DNA of 64,000 nt. It comes from Hyphomicrobium sp. (GTDB lineage: Bacteria > Pseudomonadota > Alphaproteobacteria > Rhizobiales > Hyphomicrobiaceae). The translations under genes and the position numbers were made by a program. Position 1 is the first letter of the stretch. Each line of letters starts with the position of its first letter. A model generated the notes under the pieces. The model was not told the origin of the DNA and made no database searches. It saw only the letters and a list, made by a program, of their open reading frames with translations. The DNA lies in contig JALHOF010000005.1 in NCBI GenBank assembly GCA_022843145.1, positions 1 through 64,000 on the forward strand, written 5' to 3'. Shown in pieces: positions 36,685-45,511 of this stretch.

Positions 36685-38301
36685 TTAGTGATGATCCGTC
36701 GCCTTGATGCGCGGCAACGTCTCGAACTGATGGAACGGCGGCGGCGAGGGCAGCGTCCACTCGAGCGTCGTGGCGCCGACACCCCAAGGATTGTCGCCAA
36801 CCTTCTGCTTGCGAGCGAGCGCTACGAACACGCCGATGAAGAAGCAGATCGTGCCGAGGGCGGTGATGTAGGAGCCCATCGACGAGATCTTGTTCCAGTA
36901 GGCAAACGCGTCCGGATAGTCCGCATAGCGGCGCGGCATGCCGGCGAGCCCGAGGAAGTGCTGCGGGAAGAACAGCACGTTGGCGCCGATGAAGGTCAGC
37001 CAGAAGTGCAGCTTGCCCCAGAACTCGGAGTACATGTAGCCGGAGATTTTCGGGAACCAGTAGTACCAACCGGCGAAGATCGAGAACACGGCGCCGAGCG
37101 ACAGCACGTAGTGGAAGTGCGCGACCACGTAGTAGGTGTCGTGCAACGCGCGGTCCACACCGGCGTTGGCCAGCATGACGCCGGTGACGCCACCTACCGT
37201 GAACAGGAAGATGAAGCCGAGCGCCCAGATCATCGGCACGCGGAACGAGATGGACCCGCCCCACATCGTCGCGATCCACGAGAAGATCTTCACGCCCGTT
37301 GGAACCGCGATGACCATCGTGGCGAACACGAAATAGGCCTGCGTGTCGACGCTGATGCCGGCGGTGTACATGTGGTGTGCCCACACGATGAAGCCGACGA
37401 GGCCGATGGCGACCATCGCATAGGCCATGCCGAGATAGCCGAACACCGGCTTCTTCGAGAAGGTCGACACGATCTGGCTGATCATGCCGAAGCCCGGCAG
37501 GATGAGAATGTAGACCTCGGGATGGGCGAAGAACCAAAACAGATGCTGGTAGAGCACCGGGTCACCGCCACCCGTTGCCGTGAAGAACGTCGTGCCGAAG
37601 TTGCGATCGGTCAGCATCATGGTGATGGCGCCGGCGAACACCGGCAGCGACAGCAGCAGCAGGAACGCGGTCACCAGCACCGACCACACGAACAGCGGCA
37701 TCTTGTGGATGGTCATGCCAGGCGCGCGCATGTTGAAGATCGTGGTGATGAAGTTGATGGCGCCGAGGATCGACGACGCGCCGGCGATGTGCAGTGACAG
37801 GATCGCGAAGTCCATGGCCGGACCAGGCTGTCCTGTGGTTGCCAGCGGCGGATAAAGTGTCCAGCCACCACCAACGCCGTTCATGCCCGGCGGACCTTCG
37901 ACGAACATCGAGAATACGAGCAGCGCGAGGGCTACGGGAAGCAGCCAGAACGAGATGTTGTTCATGCGCGGGAAGGCCATGTCCGGCGCGCCGATCATCA
38001 GCGGCACGAACCAGTTGCCAAAGCCGCCGATCATCGCAGGCATGACCATAAAGAAGATCATGATGACGCCATGAGCCGTCACATACACGTTGAACGAGTG
38101 GGCGTTGGCGAAATACTGCAGACCCGGATCCTGCAACTCGAGACGCATCATCACCGACAAGAAGCCGCCGATCACGCCTGCGATCATGGCGAAGATCAGG
38201 TACATCGTGCCGATGTCTTTGTGGTTGGTCGAGTAGAGCCAGCGCTTCATGCTGTAGGGTGAAGGGCTATGGCTCTCGTGCGCGTGCGCGGTGCTTCCCA
38301 T
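36685..38301 (-). CDS. ctaD: cytochrome c oxidase subunit I (aa3 type)
   Basis: The 538-residue protein is the catalytic heme-copper subunit. The signature around CuB is present ([20 protein letters not shown], with the His-Tyr pair), followed by [10 protein letters not shown] (CuB His pair) and [17 protein letters not shown]. Proton-pathway and heme a ligands ([12 protein letters not shown]) are visible. It forms the core of the terminal oxidase in the inner membrane. It follows ctaC by 77 bases. Confidence 0.98.
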   Translation of the reverse strand: MGSTAHAHESHSPSPYSMKRWLYSTNHKDIGTMYLIFAMIAGVIGGFLSVMMRLELQDPGLQYFANAHSFNVYVTAHGVIMIFFMVMPAMIGGFGNWFVPLMIGAPDMAFPRMNNISFWLLPVALALLVFSMFVEGPPGMNGVGGGWTLYPPLATTGQPGPAMDFAILSLHIAGASSILGAINFITTIFNMRAPGMTIHKMPLFVWSVLVTAFLLLLSLPVFAGAITMMLTDRNFGTTFFTATGGGDPVLYQHLFWFFAHPEVYILILPGFGMISQIVSTFSKKPVFGYLGMAYAMVAIGLVGFIVWAHHMYTAGISVDTQAYFVFATMVIAVPTGVKIFSWIATMWGGSISFRVPMIWALGFIFLFTVGGVTGVMLANAGVDRALHDTYYVVAHFHYVLSLGAVFSIFAGWYYWFPKISGYMYSEFWGKLHFWLTFIGANVLFFPQHFLGLAGMPRRYADYPDAFAYWNKISSMGSYITALGTICFFIGVFVALARKQKVGDNPWGVGATTLEWTLPSPPPFHQFETLPRIKATDHH

Positions 38302-38378
38302 TGTGCGTCTGCCTCGTTTCGTCGTGTAACGGAGCGGGCTTCGTCGCCCGTGTGATTTTGGAGTCGAATGGCCGCGCG

Positions 38379-39290
38379 TCAGCGCGCGGCTTCGGCGACC
38401 TTGCTCGTGCCGGCCTGCTCGAGAGCGACCTTTTCGAGGATTTCCTTCGCCTTCTTCCTATCCTTGGCCTTCAGAGCGGCGGCCCAGTCGTTGAAGACGT
38501 TCTCCTTCACGACACGGACGGCGATCGGCATGAACGCGTGATCCTTGCCGCACAGTTCCGAGCACTGGCCATAGAAGATGCCTTCCTTCTCGGGCTTAAA
38601 CCACGTCGCGGACACACGGCCCGGAACGGCGTCGAGCTTGGAGCCGAAGGAAGGAATCGTCCAGTTGTGGATCACGTCGCCAGCGGTGACCAGCATGTGC
38701 ACAACCTTGTTGACCGGCACGACGATCTCGTTGTCGACGGCGAGTAGGCGCGGAGCGGGAATGCCCTTCTTGATCAGCGCCTGACGGTCCTCGTCCTGCA
38801 GCATGATGCTATCGACCGCAAAACCGCCATGGTCGGGATACTCGTGCGACCAATACCATTGATAGCCCGTCGCCTTGATGGTCAGGTCGGGCTTCGGATA
38901 GGCGTACTGGAGGTTGAGAAGCTTGAACGAGGGGATCGCGATCATCACCAAGATGGCAATCGGAATGACCGTCCAGGCGACTTCGATGCTGGTGTTGTGG
39001 GTCGTCTTCGACGGTGTCGGGTTCTTCTTTTCGCTGAAGCGGACCATGACGTAGACCATCAGCAGCATGACGAAGATCGTAATGGCGATGATGATGATGT
39101 TCACGAAGTCATGGAACTTGTTGATCTCGGCCGCGACCTGCGTCGCCGGAAGCTGCAGGCCGATCTGCCCCGGAGTCGACTGGCCCATCCCCGCCAGAAC
39201 AGGCCCGGCTAGCGCGATGATCACCGCTGCGGCCATAACCGCCGTGGCGGCGAACGCCATCGGCGTCGCGCTCAGAAATCGTTTCAGCAT
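38379..39290 (-). CDS. ctaC: cytochrome c oxidase subunit II
   Basis: The 303-residue precursor has a signal peptide, two membrane helices and a periplasmic cupredoxin domain. The CuA ligands are visible in EYPDHGG through [16 protein letters not shown]. It accepts electrons from cytochrome c. The ATG at 39290 gives a normal signal peptide; the frame is open eight codons further. It is the first gene of the cox cluster on the minus strand. Confidence 0.97.
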   Translation of the reverse strand: MLKRFLSATPMAFAATAVMAAAVIIALAGPVLAGMGQSTPGQIGLQLPATQVAAEINKFHDFVNIIIIAITIFVMLLMVYVMVRFSEKKNPTPSKTTHNTSIEVAWTVIPIAILVMIAIPSFKLLNLQYAYPKPDLTIKATGYQWYWSHEYPDHGGFAVDSIMLQDEDRQALIKKGIPAPRLLAVDNEIVVPVNKVVHMLVTAGDVIHNWTIPSFGSKLDAVPGRVSATWFKPEKEGIFYGQCSELCGKDHAFMPIAVRVVKENVFNDWAAALKAKDRKKAKEILEKVALEQAGTSKVAEAAR

Positions 39291-39764
39291 GCGTTCGCTC
39301 CCAATGCTTCCCAACCTTTCAGGCTGGGATTTCCCCTGGCCGAGCTTGGTCCGTGCGGAACTTGCAATGCGCCGCCGAAGCTTGGCGCGTCATCGCAAAA
39401 TTCCGTCGCAGCGGCTTCGCGCTGTCGGTTGCCGGCATAAGCTCAGAACCTCCACAGAGCACAATCGTCTCCTGTGACTCAAGTCAAGACTATTGCGGCA
39501 TATCTTCGCGTTCTCACCAGGGGTTGACGGGCATCAATGTCGGGCGGAGCGTGAGTAGCTGGTTCGCATCTAAATCGCCGTGAGATGGGGCGAGCGTGGT
39601 TGTGCGCAGCAGCAAAAACCTTGGCCGGGGGGCCCCAACTGGTCATAGCGTATTGGTGTGGCGTCGTCTTTTGGCCCAATTCGTTACGGACATGACACGC
39701 ATCGCCCGAAGGCGTACGTCGTTGCCGACTGAAATTCCCTGCGGGATGCCATCAGGAGCACAAT
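39291..39764. other. intergenic region between ctaC and the IalB gene
   Basis: This 474-base divergent spacer must hold the promoters of the cox cluster (minus) and of the IalB gene (plus). No ORF here resembles a known protein, and no clear -35/-10 pair, tRNA or terminator stands out. A GC-rich symmetric stretch near 39629-39642 (GGCC and GGGGGGCCCC runs) has no evident role. Confidence 0.4.
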
Positions 39765-40334
39765 TTGTCCGACCCGATCCGCCGTCCTGCCCCTTGCGCG
39801 AGGCCGGCTCCCGCTGCGCTGCAGTCGAAACGGTCGTGGATCGGTTGGATTGCACTCGCCATCGTTGCAATATTTCCAGCCCTTGCCACACCCGCGGCAG
39901 CCCAGGACGGGACCGTCAAAGCCCAGCACGGCGACTGGCAGGTCGTGTGCAAGCCGCCGCCGCCCGGTTCAAAGGCCGAAGTCTGCGCGCTGGTGCAAAG
40001 CGTGTCGGCCGAAGATCGTAACAACGTCGGGCTGACGGTGTATTTCCAGAAATTTTCCAACGGCACGCGTGTGCTTCGCGTCTTCGCGCCGCTCGGTATC
40101 CTGCTCCCGCCCGGATTGGGATTGAAAATCGACGACAAGGACGTCGGCCACGCGCCGTTTCTGCGATGCCATAACTTCGCGTGCTATGCGCAGGTCGTGG
40201 CCGAGGACAAGCTGGTCGAACAACTGAAGACCGGGAAGACCGCAATTTTCATCGTTTTCCAGACCGAGGAAGCGGGTATCGGCATCCCTATTTCACTCGC
40301 AGGGTTCGGGAAGGCGCTGGAAAGCCTGAATTAG
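39765..40334 (+). CDS. invasion-associated locus B (IalB) family protein
   Basis: The 189-residue precursor has an N-terminal basic leader, a hydrophobic segment (IGWIALAIVAIFPALATPAAAQ) and a mature IalB domain (KAQHGDWQVVCKP, CALVQSVS, and a Cys pair in FLRCHNFACYAQ). The family is periplasmic or surface-exposed and widespread in Hyphomicrobiales; the invasion role is known only for Bartonella. TTG at 39765 with AGGAG six bases upstream is the start, since no nearer ATG exists before the leader. Confidence 0.9.
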   Translation: MSDPIRRPAPCARPAPAALQSKRSWIGWIALAIVAIFPALATPAAAQDGTVKAQHGDWQVVCKPPPPGSKAEVCALVQSVSAEDRNNVGLTVYFQKFSNGTRVLRVFAPLGILLPPGLGLKIDDKDVGHAPFLRCHNFACYAQVVAEDKLVEQLKTGKTAIFIVFQTEEAGIGIPISLAGFGKALESLN

Positions 40335-40340
40335 CGGCGG

Positions 40341-41186
40341 CTACTGTGCCGTCCAGCCGCCGTCGATCGGCAACGCGATGCCGGTGATCGATCTGGCCCC
40401 GTCCGAGCAGAGGAAGGCCGCGGCCGCCGCGACTTCCTCCGGCGTGACGAACTTGCGCGTCGGCTGAGCTTTCAGCAGAACCTCGCGCACGACCTCGTCC
40501 TCGGTCATTCCGCGCGCCTTCGCGGTATCTGGAATCTGCTTTTCCACGAGTGGGGTGAGCACATAGCCGGGACATAGGGCATTGACCGTGATGCCGTGCT
40601 CGGCGACTTCGAGAGCGACCGTCTTGGTCAATCCGAGGAGCCCGTGCTTGGCCGACACGTAAGCCGACTTCATTGGCGACGCCACCAGCGAATGCGCCGA
40701 CGCCACGTTGACGATACGACCCCAGCCGCGCGCCTTCATCGCCGGAATCACGGCCTTAGTCGCATGAAACGCGGCAGACAGGTTCAGCGCGAGAATTTCA
40801 ACCCACTTCTCATCTGGAAAGTCCTGGATCGGAGCGACGTGCTGGATCCCGGCATTGTTGACGAGAATATCGATTTCTCCGAAACGACGCACGGTCTCCG
40901 CAACGAGTTTCGCGGCAGCCAGCGGATCTTTGAGATCCGCCGCGACGAAGGAGGCCTTCGAAGTTGTGCGTTCGACGATGCTGGACGCAATGCGTTCGCC
41001 ATCTTTGATTTTTGCCGGCGACGATCCCGACCCATTGACGACGACAGTCGCGCCGAGCGACGCGAGCTCCTCGGCGATGGCGAGACCGATACCGCTCGTC
41101 GATCCGGTCACGAGTGCGACCCGGCCGGTGAGCGGTCGTTGAGGTGCCGGCGGCGTGGGCAAAGCTGTTGTCACCGGTCGGCTCAA
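40341..41186 (-). CDS. bdhA: 3-hydroxybutyrate dehydrogenase (SDR family)
   Basis: The 281-residue short-chain dehydrogenase has the NAD-binding TGSTSGIG motif, NNAG, and the catalytic Ser-Tyr-Lys set in VASAHSLVASPMKSAYVSAKHG. The stretch GYVLTPLVEKQIPDTAKARG is typical of D-3-hydroxybutyrate dehydrogenases, which oxidise the monomer released by PhaZ to acetoacetate. An N-terminal tail of about 20 residues precedes the domain. It starts at TTG, sharing four bases (TTGA) with the stop of the phasin gene, so the two are translationally coupled. Confidence 0.93.
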   Translation of the reverse strand: MSRPVTTALPTPPAPQRPLTGRVALVTGSTSGIGLAIAEELASLGATVVVNGSGSSPAKIKDGERIASSIVERTTSKASFVAADLKDPLAAAKLVAETVRRFGEIDILVNNAGIQHVAPIQDFPDEKWVEILALNLSAAFHATKAVIPAMKARGWGRIVNVASAHSLVASPMKSAYVSAKHGLLGLTKTVALEVAEHGITVNALCPGYVLTPLVEKQIPDTAKARGMTEDEVVREVLLKAQPTRKFVTPEEVAAAAAFLCSDGARSITGIALPIDGGWTAQ

Positions 41187-41626
41187 GCGACCCGGCGCGG
41201 GGGGCTCGGTCGCGGCGCGGTATCCCGCGGTTCGGTCTGCTCCTGCGTGTCGGGCACCGAGAGATAGTCGCGTCCGCGAGCCTTCGACTTGTTATCAGCC
41301 GCCGTCGGCGGCTGCGCCATCGAGGCCATCGCCGTCATGACGCGGCGGCTGCCATCGGAATACTGTTGAAACGCGGTTTGCCAGAATCGCATTTGTTCGT
41401 TCATCAGATCCTGCGGCGTGCGGCAGGTGGCCACCCGCGACGGAATTTCGAGATAGGCCTGTGCGCGGCGGCTTGCGAAGCTCATCATTTCGAGTTGGAT
41501 TCTGGCGATTCCTTTCATCACGGGCTCGTATCCCTGTGCGGTATTGTCGAGACCGCCGAAGTACGACTGCATCATGTGCTGATTAGGACCGAGACCGCTC
41601 GACTCGAACTGCTGGCGAAAGGGCAT
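41183..41626 (-). CDS. phasin family protein
   Basis: The 147-residue protein has the helical, amphipathic core of alphaproteobacterial phasins (EPVMKGIARIQLEMMSFASR RAQAYLEIPSRVATCRTPQDLMNEQMRFWQ), with a Ser/Pro/Thr-rich C-terminal tail. Phasins coat PHB granules and control their size. It directly precedes bdhA with a TTGA overlap. The start at 41626 is the first ATG before the conserved core. Confidence 0.85.
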   Translation of the reverse strand: MPFRQQFESSGLGPNQHMMQSYFGGLDNTAQGYEPVMKGIARIQLEMMSFASRRAQAYLEIPSRVATCRTPQDLMNEQMRFWQTAFQQYSDGSRRVMTAMASMAQPPTAADNKSKARGRDYLSVPDTQEQTEPRDTAPRPSPPRRVA

Positions 41627-42065
41627 AGACCGCGAACTCCTGAACAAGCGCAAAGGTGCGGCCCTCAGGGACCCGCACTCAACTTGAAATACACATAGAC
41701 ATTGCGGTTCGGCAGCGCAACTCGACTTCAATCTATAAGGAACGGCAAGTTTTGCCGGTAAACACGTCAAGTCACGTTTGGCATGAAGTCACTGAACATT
41801 TGTCATCGCGCGCCGACGCGAGGGTTGACCTCGCTTAGGCCGGGTCGGTTCCAATCCGAAACGCATAGGCTACAATCACAGATTGCATCATTGAATAACT
41901 ATATCTTAAGTTGATTCTGGCGAAGTTTTTTAACTATGATTGACTTGCTCAAGTATTCGGCAAACACTGTTGTGTGCGGATTATTCACAACCCGCACGCT
42001 CAAGCGTTTGTTCAATTTTTGTTTCGGTTGTTTGCGTGCGTGGCGTCCAAACCAATGTTTCTGGT
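41627..42065. other. intergenic region between phasin and BcsS genes
   Basis: This 439-base spacer is clearly more AT-rich than its surroundings between about 41870 and 42065. It must hold the promoters of the divergent phasin and BcsS genes. A six-pair inverted repeat (GTGCGG 41974-41979 / CCGCAC 41992-41997) is present. No credible gene is seen. Confidence 0.4.
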
Positions 42066-42893
42066 ATGCTTGAGACTGCGACATGTGTCGCCGTCTGCAT
42101 GTTTCATGTCACCCTCATCGCGGTCCTTTTCCCACAGCGATCATTGGCTGCGGAGCCGGTTTCAGCATCGACCGAGCCGTTTTGGCGTGAGGTCTGGATC
42201 GGCGCCGACGCCACCACGTCGTCCTGGCTCGTCTATTCGGGCGTAACGCTGTCGCCACTGAGTGGCATCCACGATGACGGGCCTCGGCTCAGGTTCGCTA
42301 CAGGCTACGGCGGCTACAACTGGCGCGGGTCCACGAAAGCCGCCGATGGTTCGGTCGCCCACGGTGCCGGGACGACGATCTATGCGGACGCGCTGATCGG
42401 ATACCTGAAGCGATTGGGCCCGTTGACCGCCAAAGCTTTCGCGGGCATCTCGCTGTCCGGCCATTCGGTGACCGAACTCGTCCAACCCCTCGATATACCG
42501 GTCGCGCCGGGCGAAGAGCCGATCGACGGCCGCGATATCGGCGTCAAGGTCTCACTCGAGTTGTGGCTCAACCTCGGCGCCCGCGGCTGGTCGTCACTCG
42601 ACCTCAATTGGACAAGCGCGCATGATACCTACTCGGCGCGCTTCAGAGCCGGATGGCGGGCATGGCCGACGGTCTCGCTCGGCGGAGAAGCGATCGTCAA
42701 CGGCGACCGCCGTCATGACATAACGGCCTTTATGTCGGAACCTGCCCTCGACCATTTGGAACGCCGCCTCGGCGCTTTCGCCCGCTACGAGTGGTATGGT
42801 GGGGAAGTCTCGCTGGCTGGTGGCGTGGCGGCCTCGCCTGACGGCGATGGCGTGAAGCCCTATGCGACGCTGAACTGGATCACCCAGTTCTAG
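42066..42893 (+). CDS. BcsS-like outer-membrane beta-barrel protein
   Basis: The 275-residue protein has a signal peptide (to about residue 31) and an alternating beta-barrel pattern that matches cellulose biosynthesis protein BcsS: FWREVWIGADATTSSWLVYS, LRFATGYGGYNWRG and a C-terminal YATLNWITQF with terminal Phe as expected for outer-membrane assembly. No bcsA/B/C gene is in the window, so it is an orphan. The ATG at 42066 gives a normal signal; the frame is open further upstream without support. Confidence 0.78.
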   Translation: MLETATCVAVCMFHVTLIAVLFPQRSLAAEPVSASTEPFWREVWIGADATTSSWLVYSGVTLSPLSGIHDDGPRLRFATGYGGYNWRGSTKAADGSVAHGAGTTIYADALIGYLKRLGPLTAKAFAGISLSGHSVTELVQPLDIPVAPGEEPIDGRDIGVKVSLELWLNLGARGWSSLDLNWTSAHDTYSARFRAGWRAWPTVSLGGEAIVNGDRRHDITAFMSEPALDHLERRLGAFARYEWYGGEVSLAGGVAASPDGDGVKPYATLNWITQF

Positions 42894-43012
42894 GTGACCG
42901 TCCACGCCACGGCTCTTCCCAAAATAGTGCTCATAGCGGATGCACGCGACTTCTACCGCGCGCACAACGGCTCTAAGATCGACAACATTCTGCACGTGCG
43001 GAGCCCCCCAGA

Positions 43013-43330
43013 ATGCCGCGTTGCTGCTCTCGACCACATTCTCGGTGCACGAATTTGGTGCTGTTGGCGTCACTGCTGGGCCTCGTCGCGGCGCCTGCGC
43101 AGGCCGACACATGTGCCACAGATGCTGTGACAGCTCGCGGCGAGAACTCTCGGTTCATGTGGTCTGCAAAGACCAAGGCGCGAGCGAACTGGCGGCGGCG
43201 GGTCCGCAGCCTCCAGAATTTGGGCCCCGACTATGACAATTGGAGCCGAGCGAAGGACACCGACGAGAAGTGCCTATCCGGCCCAGCTGGAGCGCTCTGC
43301 ATTTTCTCCGGCACGCCTTGCAAGCGCTGA
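43013..43330 (+). CDS. small exported protein of unknown function (105 aa)
   Basis: A signal peptide (about residues 1-31, ending APAQA) precedes a basic mature domain with Cys near both ends (CATDAV, CLSGPAGALCIFSGTPCKR), likely disulfide-bonded in the periplasm. Aromatic and Arg-rich repeats (WSAKTKARANWRRRVRSL, DNWSRAKD) are visible. No named domain is recognised. It is followed by the tetR operator region. Confidence 0.6.
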   Translation: MPRCCSRPHSRCTNLVLLASLLGLVAAPAQADTCATDAVTARGENSRFMWSAKTKARANWRRRVRSLQNLGPDYDNWSRAKDTDEKCLSGPAGALCIFSGTPCKR

Positions 43331-43426
43331 CAGCCCAGCAATCGCACCACACCGCCGCCCCACCCGTTGAATAATTTCCTGTCGCTGTTTCACGCGGAAC
43401 AGCGCATCGCTGCGACTTTTTGCGAA

Positions 43427-43494
43427 CAAAGCGAACGATCATTCATCTTGACGGCGAGACAAAGGTGATCCAAAAAATACTAACGTTCGTTTTG
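43427..43494. promoter_or_regulatory. candidate TetR operators/promoter upstream of the RND operon
   Basis: An 11-base inverted repeat with one mismatch (CAAAGCGAACG at 43427-43437 and CGTTCGTTTTG at 43484-43494) brackets a TTGACG -35 candidate (43448-43453). A near-palindrome GAACGATCATTC (43433-43444) overlaps the left arm and resembles AcrR-like TetR operators. The -10 is weak. This placement would let the TetR protein repress its own operon. Confidence 0.4.
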
Positions 43495-43553
43495 CTCGAC
43501 GCTGCGCCGACGATGTCTGAGGTGCGGCTCATTCCAAGAGTTGGACCCAGTCC

Positions 43554-44174
43554 GTGCCGAAACTCAAACCTGACACACAGCGCGCCCGCCGTGACCACAT
43601 CCTCGATGCCGCGAGCGCATGCTTCGCGCGTCAGGGCTTCCATCGCACGACTGTGCAGGACATCTGCCGGGAGGCGGAAATGTCGCCGGGCGCGCTCTAC
43701 GTGTACTTCGACAGCAAGGAAGCCTTGATCGCGGGTCTGGTCGAGCGCGACCGTGCCGAGTTCGCGCAGCGCTTCGCCGACATGGCGGCCGCGCCCAATT
43801 TTTTCGCGGCTCTCGAAGATCTAAGTCAGCACTATTTCTTCGACGATCCTGTCGAGAAGCGGCTGGTGGCGATCGACATGGGTCTCGAATCGACACGAAA
43901 CGCACGCGTCGCCGACACCTACCGCTCAGTCGACTGCTTCTGTCGAGAGAGTTTTGAAAGCCTGTTTCAGCGGCTGAAGAACGAGGGCCGTATAGCCCCC
44001 GAAGCCGATATCCCGACGATCGCCCGCGTGTTCCAGGTGATGGGTGACGGTCTGTTCTGGAGGCGGGCAATCGACCCCGAGTTCGACGCGAGCAAAGTGC
44101 TGCCAGTGATGATCGGGCTTGTCGCGAAGTTGCTCAATCCCGTTGTGCCGGCCGGGCAGGAGTCGAAGTCATGA
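43554..44174 (+). CDS. TetR/AcrR family transcriptional regulator
   Basis: The 206-residue protein has the TetR helix-turn-helix (HILDAASACFARQGFHRTTVQDICREAEMSPGALYVYFDSKEAL) and a helical ligand domain. It starts at GTG and overlaps the MFP gene (ATGA). It is the likely repressor of the efflux operon it heads; the ligand is unknown. Confidence 0.94.
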   Translation: MPKLKPDTQRARRDHILDAASACFARQGFHRTTVQDICREAEMSPGALYVYFDSKEALIAGLVERDRAEFAQRFADMAAAPNFFAALEDLSQHYFFDDPVEKRLVAIDMGLESTRNARVADTYRSVDCFCRESFESLFQRLKNEGRIAPEADIPTIARVFQVMGDGLFWRRAIDPEFDASKVLPVMIGLVAKLLNPVVPAGQESKS

Positions 44175-45511
44175 GCAGATCGACCTGGATCGGCCTTGCC
44201 GTGCTGTCCGCTCTCGCGGTCGCGACCGCCGCGTGGCTGGGTGTCAATCCGCAAGACGGGATCGCGAAACTGAAGGGTAGTGGCGAGGCCTCGAAGTCGA
44301 CAAAGGCGCAGACGATGCCAGCCCCGTCGGTCTCGGTTGTTCGCGCCAGTGTTGCGGACTTTGGTGAAACGGTTCTCGTCACCGGCACCATCGTGCCGCG
44401 TGAAGAGATCCAGATCGCTCCGGAAATCGAAGGCTTGCGCATCATCGAGGTGCTCGTCGACGAGGGCCAAAGCGTGAAGAAGGGCGATGTTCTGGCCCGC
44501 GTCGAACAGGAGACACTCGACGCGCAGGCCGCGCAGAACACCGCACAGCTCGCACGCTCAAACGCCGCCATCGAACAGGCTCGCAGCGCAATCGTGCAGG
44601 CCGAGGCGCGTCTCAAGGAAGCAAAGACCTCATTCGACCGCGCCAAGCCATTGAAGCAATCTGGTTATCTGTCCGAGAGCACGTTCGATCAGCGCGAGAG
44701 CGCCGCGCGGACCGCCGATGCGCTTCTTGTCGCGGCGCGGGATGGGTTGAAGCTGGCTGAAGCCGACAGGTCGTTGGTCGAGGCGCAGCGGCGCGAACTC
44801 GAATTTCGTCGCGGCCGCACCGAAATGCGAGCTCCTGCCGACGGCCTCGTGAGCCGCCGCAATGCGCGGATCGGCAGCATCGCCACGGGCGCCGGTGAGG
44901 CAATGTTCCGCATCATCGCGAAAGGGGAATTCGAACTCGACGGCGAAGTCACCGAGACTCGCATCGCCAAACTCAAGGCCGGCCAGCCGGTACGGATCGA
45001 CGTCGCCGGCGCCGGCGAAGTCACCGGCACCGTTCGCTATGTCTCGCCGGAAGTCGACCGGACGACCCGTCTCGGCCGTGCACGCGTGTTCATCGGGACC
45101 AACTCGGCGCTGAAAGTCGGCGTGTTCGGCCGCGGCCTTGTCGAGACCGCCAAGAGTCGTGGCCTGTCACTTCCCGCTTCCGCTATCCTCTATTCTGAAA
45201 ACGGCGCGAGCGTTCAGGCGGTGGTTGGCGACAAGGTCGAGACACGCCGTGTGGAGACGGGCCTCGTATCCGGCGGTCAGGTCGAAATCCTCAAGGGCAT
45301 CGCCGAGGGCGAATTGATTGTCTCGCGCGCCGGCAGCTTCCTGCGCGGCGGCGATATCGTACGGCCGGTCCTGGCTGAGAGCAAGGTCAGCGATGCCGGT
45401 GTCATCGGCGATGGACTGGTTCAAGACACAGCCATCAACGATCGAGTTGTCAAGGACAGCGCCCAAAAAAACAAGGCCGTTGAAGACAGCCTGGGCGGAG
45501 CGGCGAAATGA
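44171..45511 (+). CDS. RND efflux membrane fusion protein
   Basis: The 446-residue protein has an N-terminal membrane anchor (about residues 5-22) and the MFP layout: barrel-sandwich (VLVTGTIVPREEIQIAPEIEGLRI), a long alpha hairpin (about 120-220), and beta-barrel domains (RAPADGLVSRRNARIGS, SLPASAILY). No lipobox is seen, so it is membrane-anchored. It bridges the RND pump to an outer-membrane channel not encoded here. It overlaps both its neighbours by four bases. Confidence 0.94.
   Translation: MSRSTWIGLAVLSALAVATAAWLGVNPQDGIAKLKGSGEASKSTKAQTMPAPSVSVVRASVADFGETVLVTGTIVPREEIQIAPEIEGLRIIEVLVDEGQSVKKGDVLARVEQETLDAQAAQNTAQLARSNAAIEQARSAIVQAEARLKEAKTSFDRAKPLKQSGYLSESTFDQRESAARTADALLVAARDGLKLAEADRSLVEAQRRELEFRRGRTEMRAPADGLVSRRNARIGSIATGAGEAMFRIIAKGEFELDGEVTETRIAKLKAGQPVRIDVAGAGEVTGTVRYVSPEVDRTTRLGRARVFIGTNSALKVGVFGRGLVETAKSRGLSLPASAILYSENGASVQAVVGDKVETRRVETGLVSGGQVEILKGIAEGELIVSRAGSFLRGGDIVRPVLAESKVSDAGVIGDGLVQDTAINDRVVKDSAQKNKAVEDSLGGAAK

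Noticed and set aside
36688-37797. 369-codon plus-strand open frame opposite ctaD
   Set aside because: Arg/His/Asp-rich antisense shadow of a certain gene.
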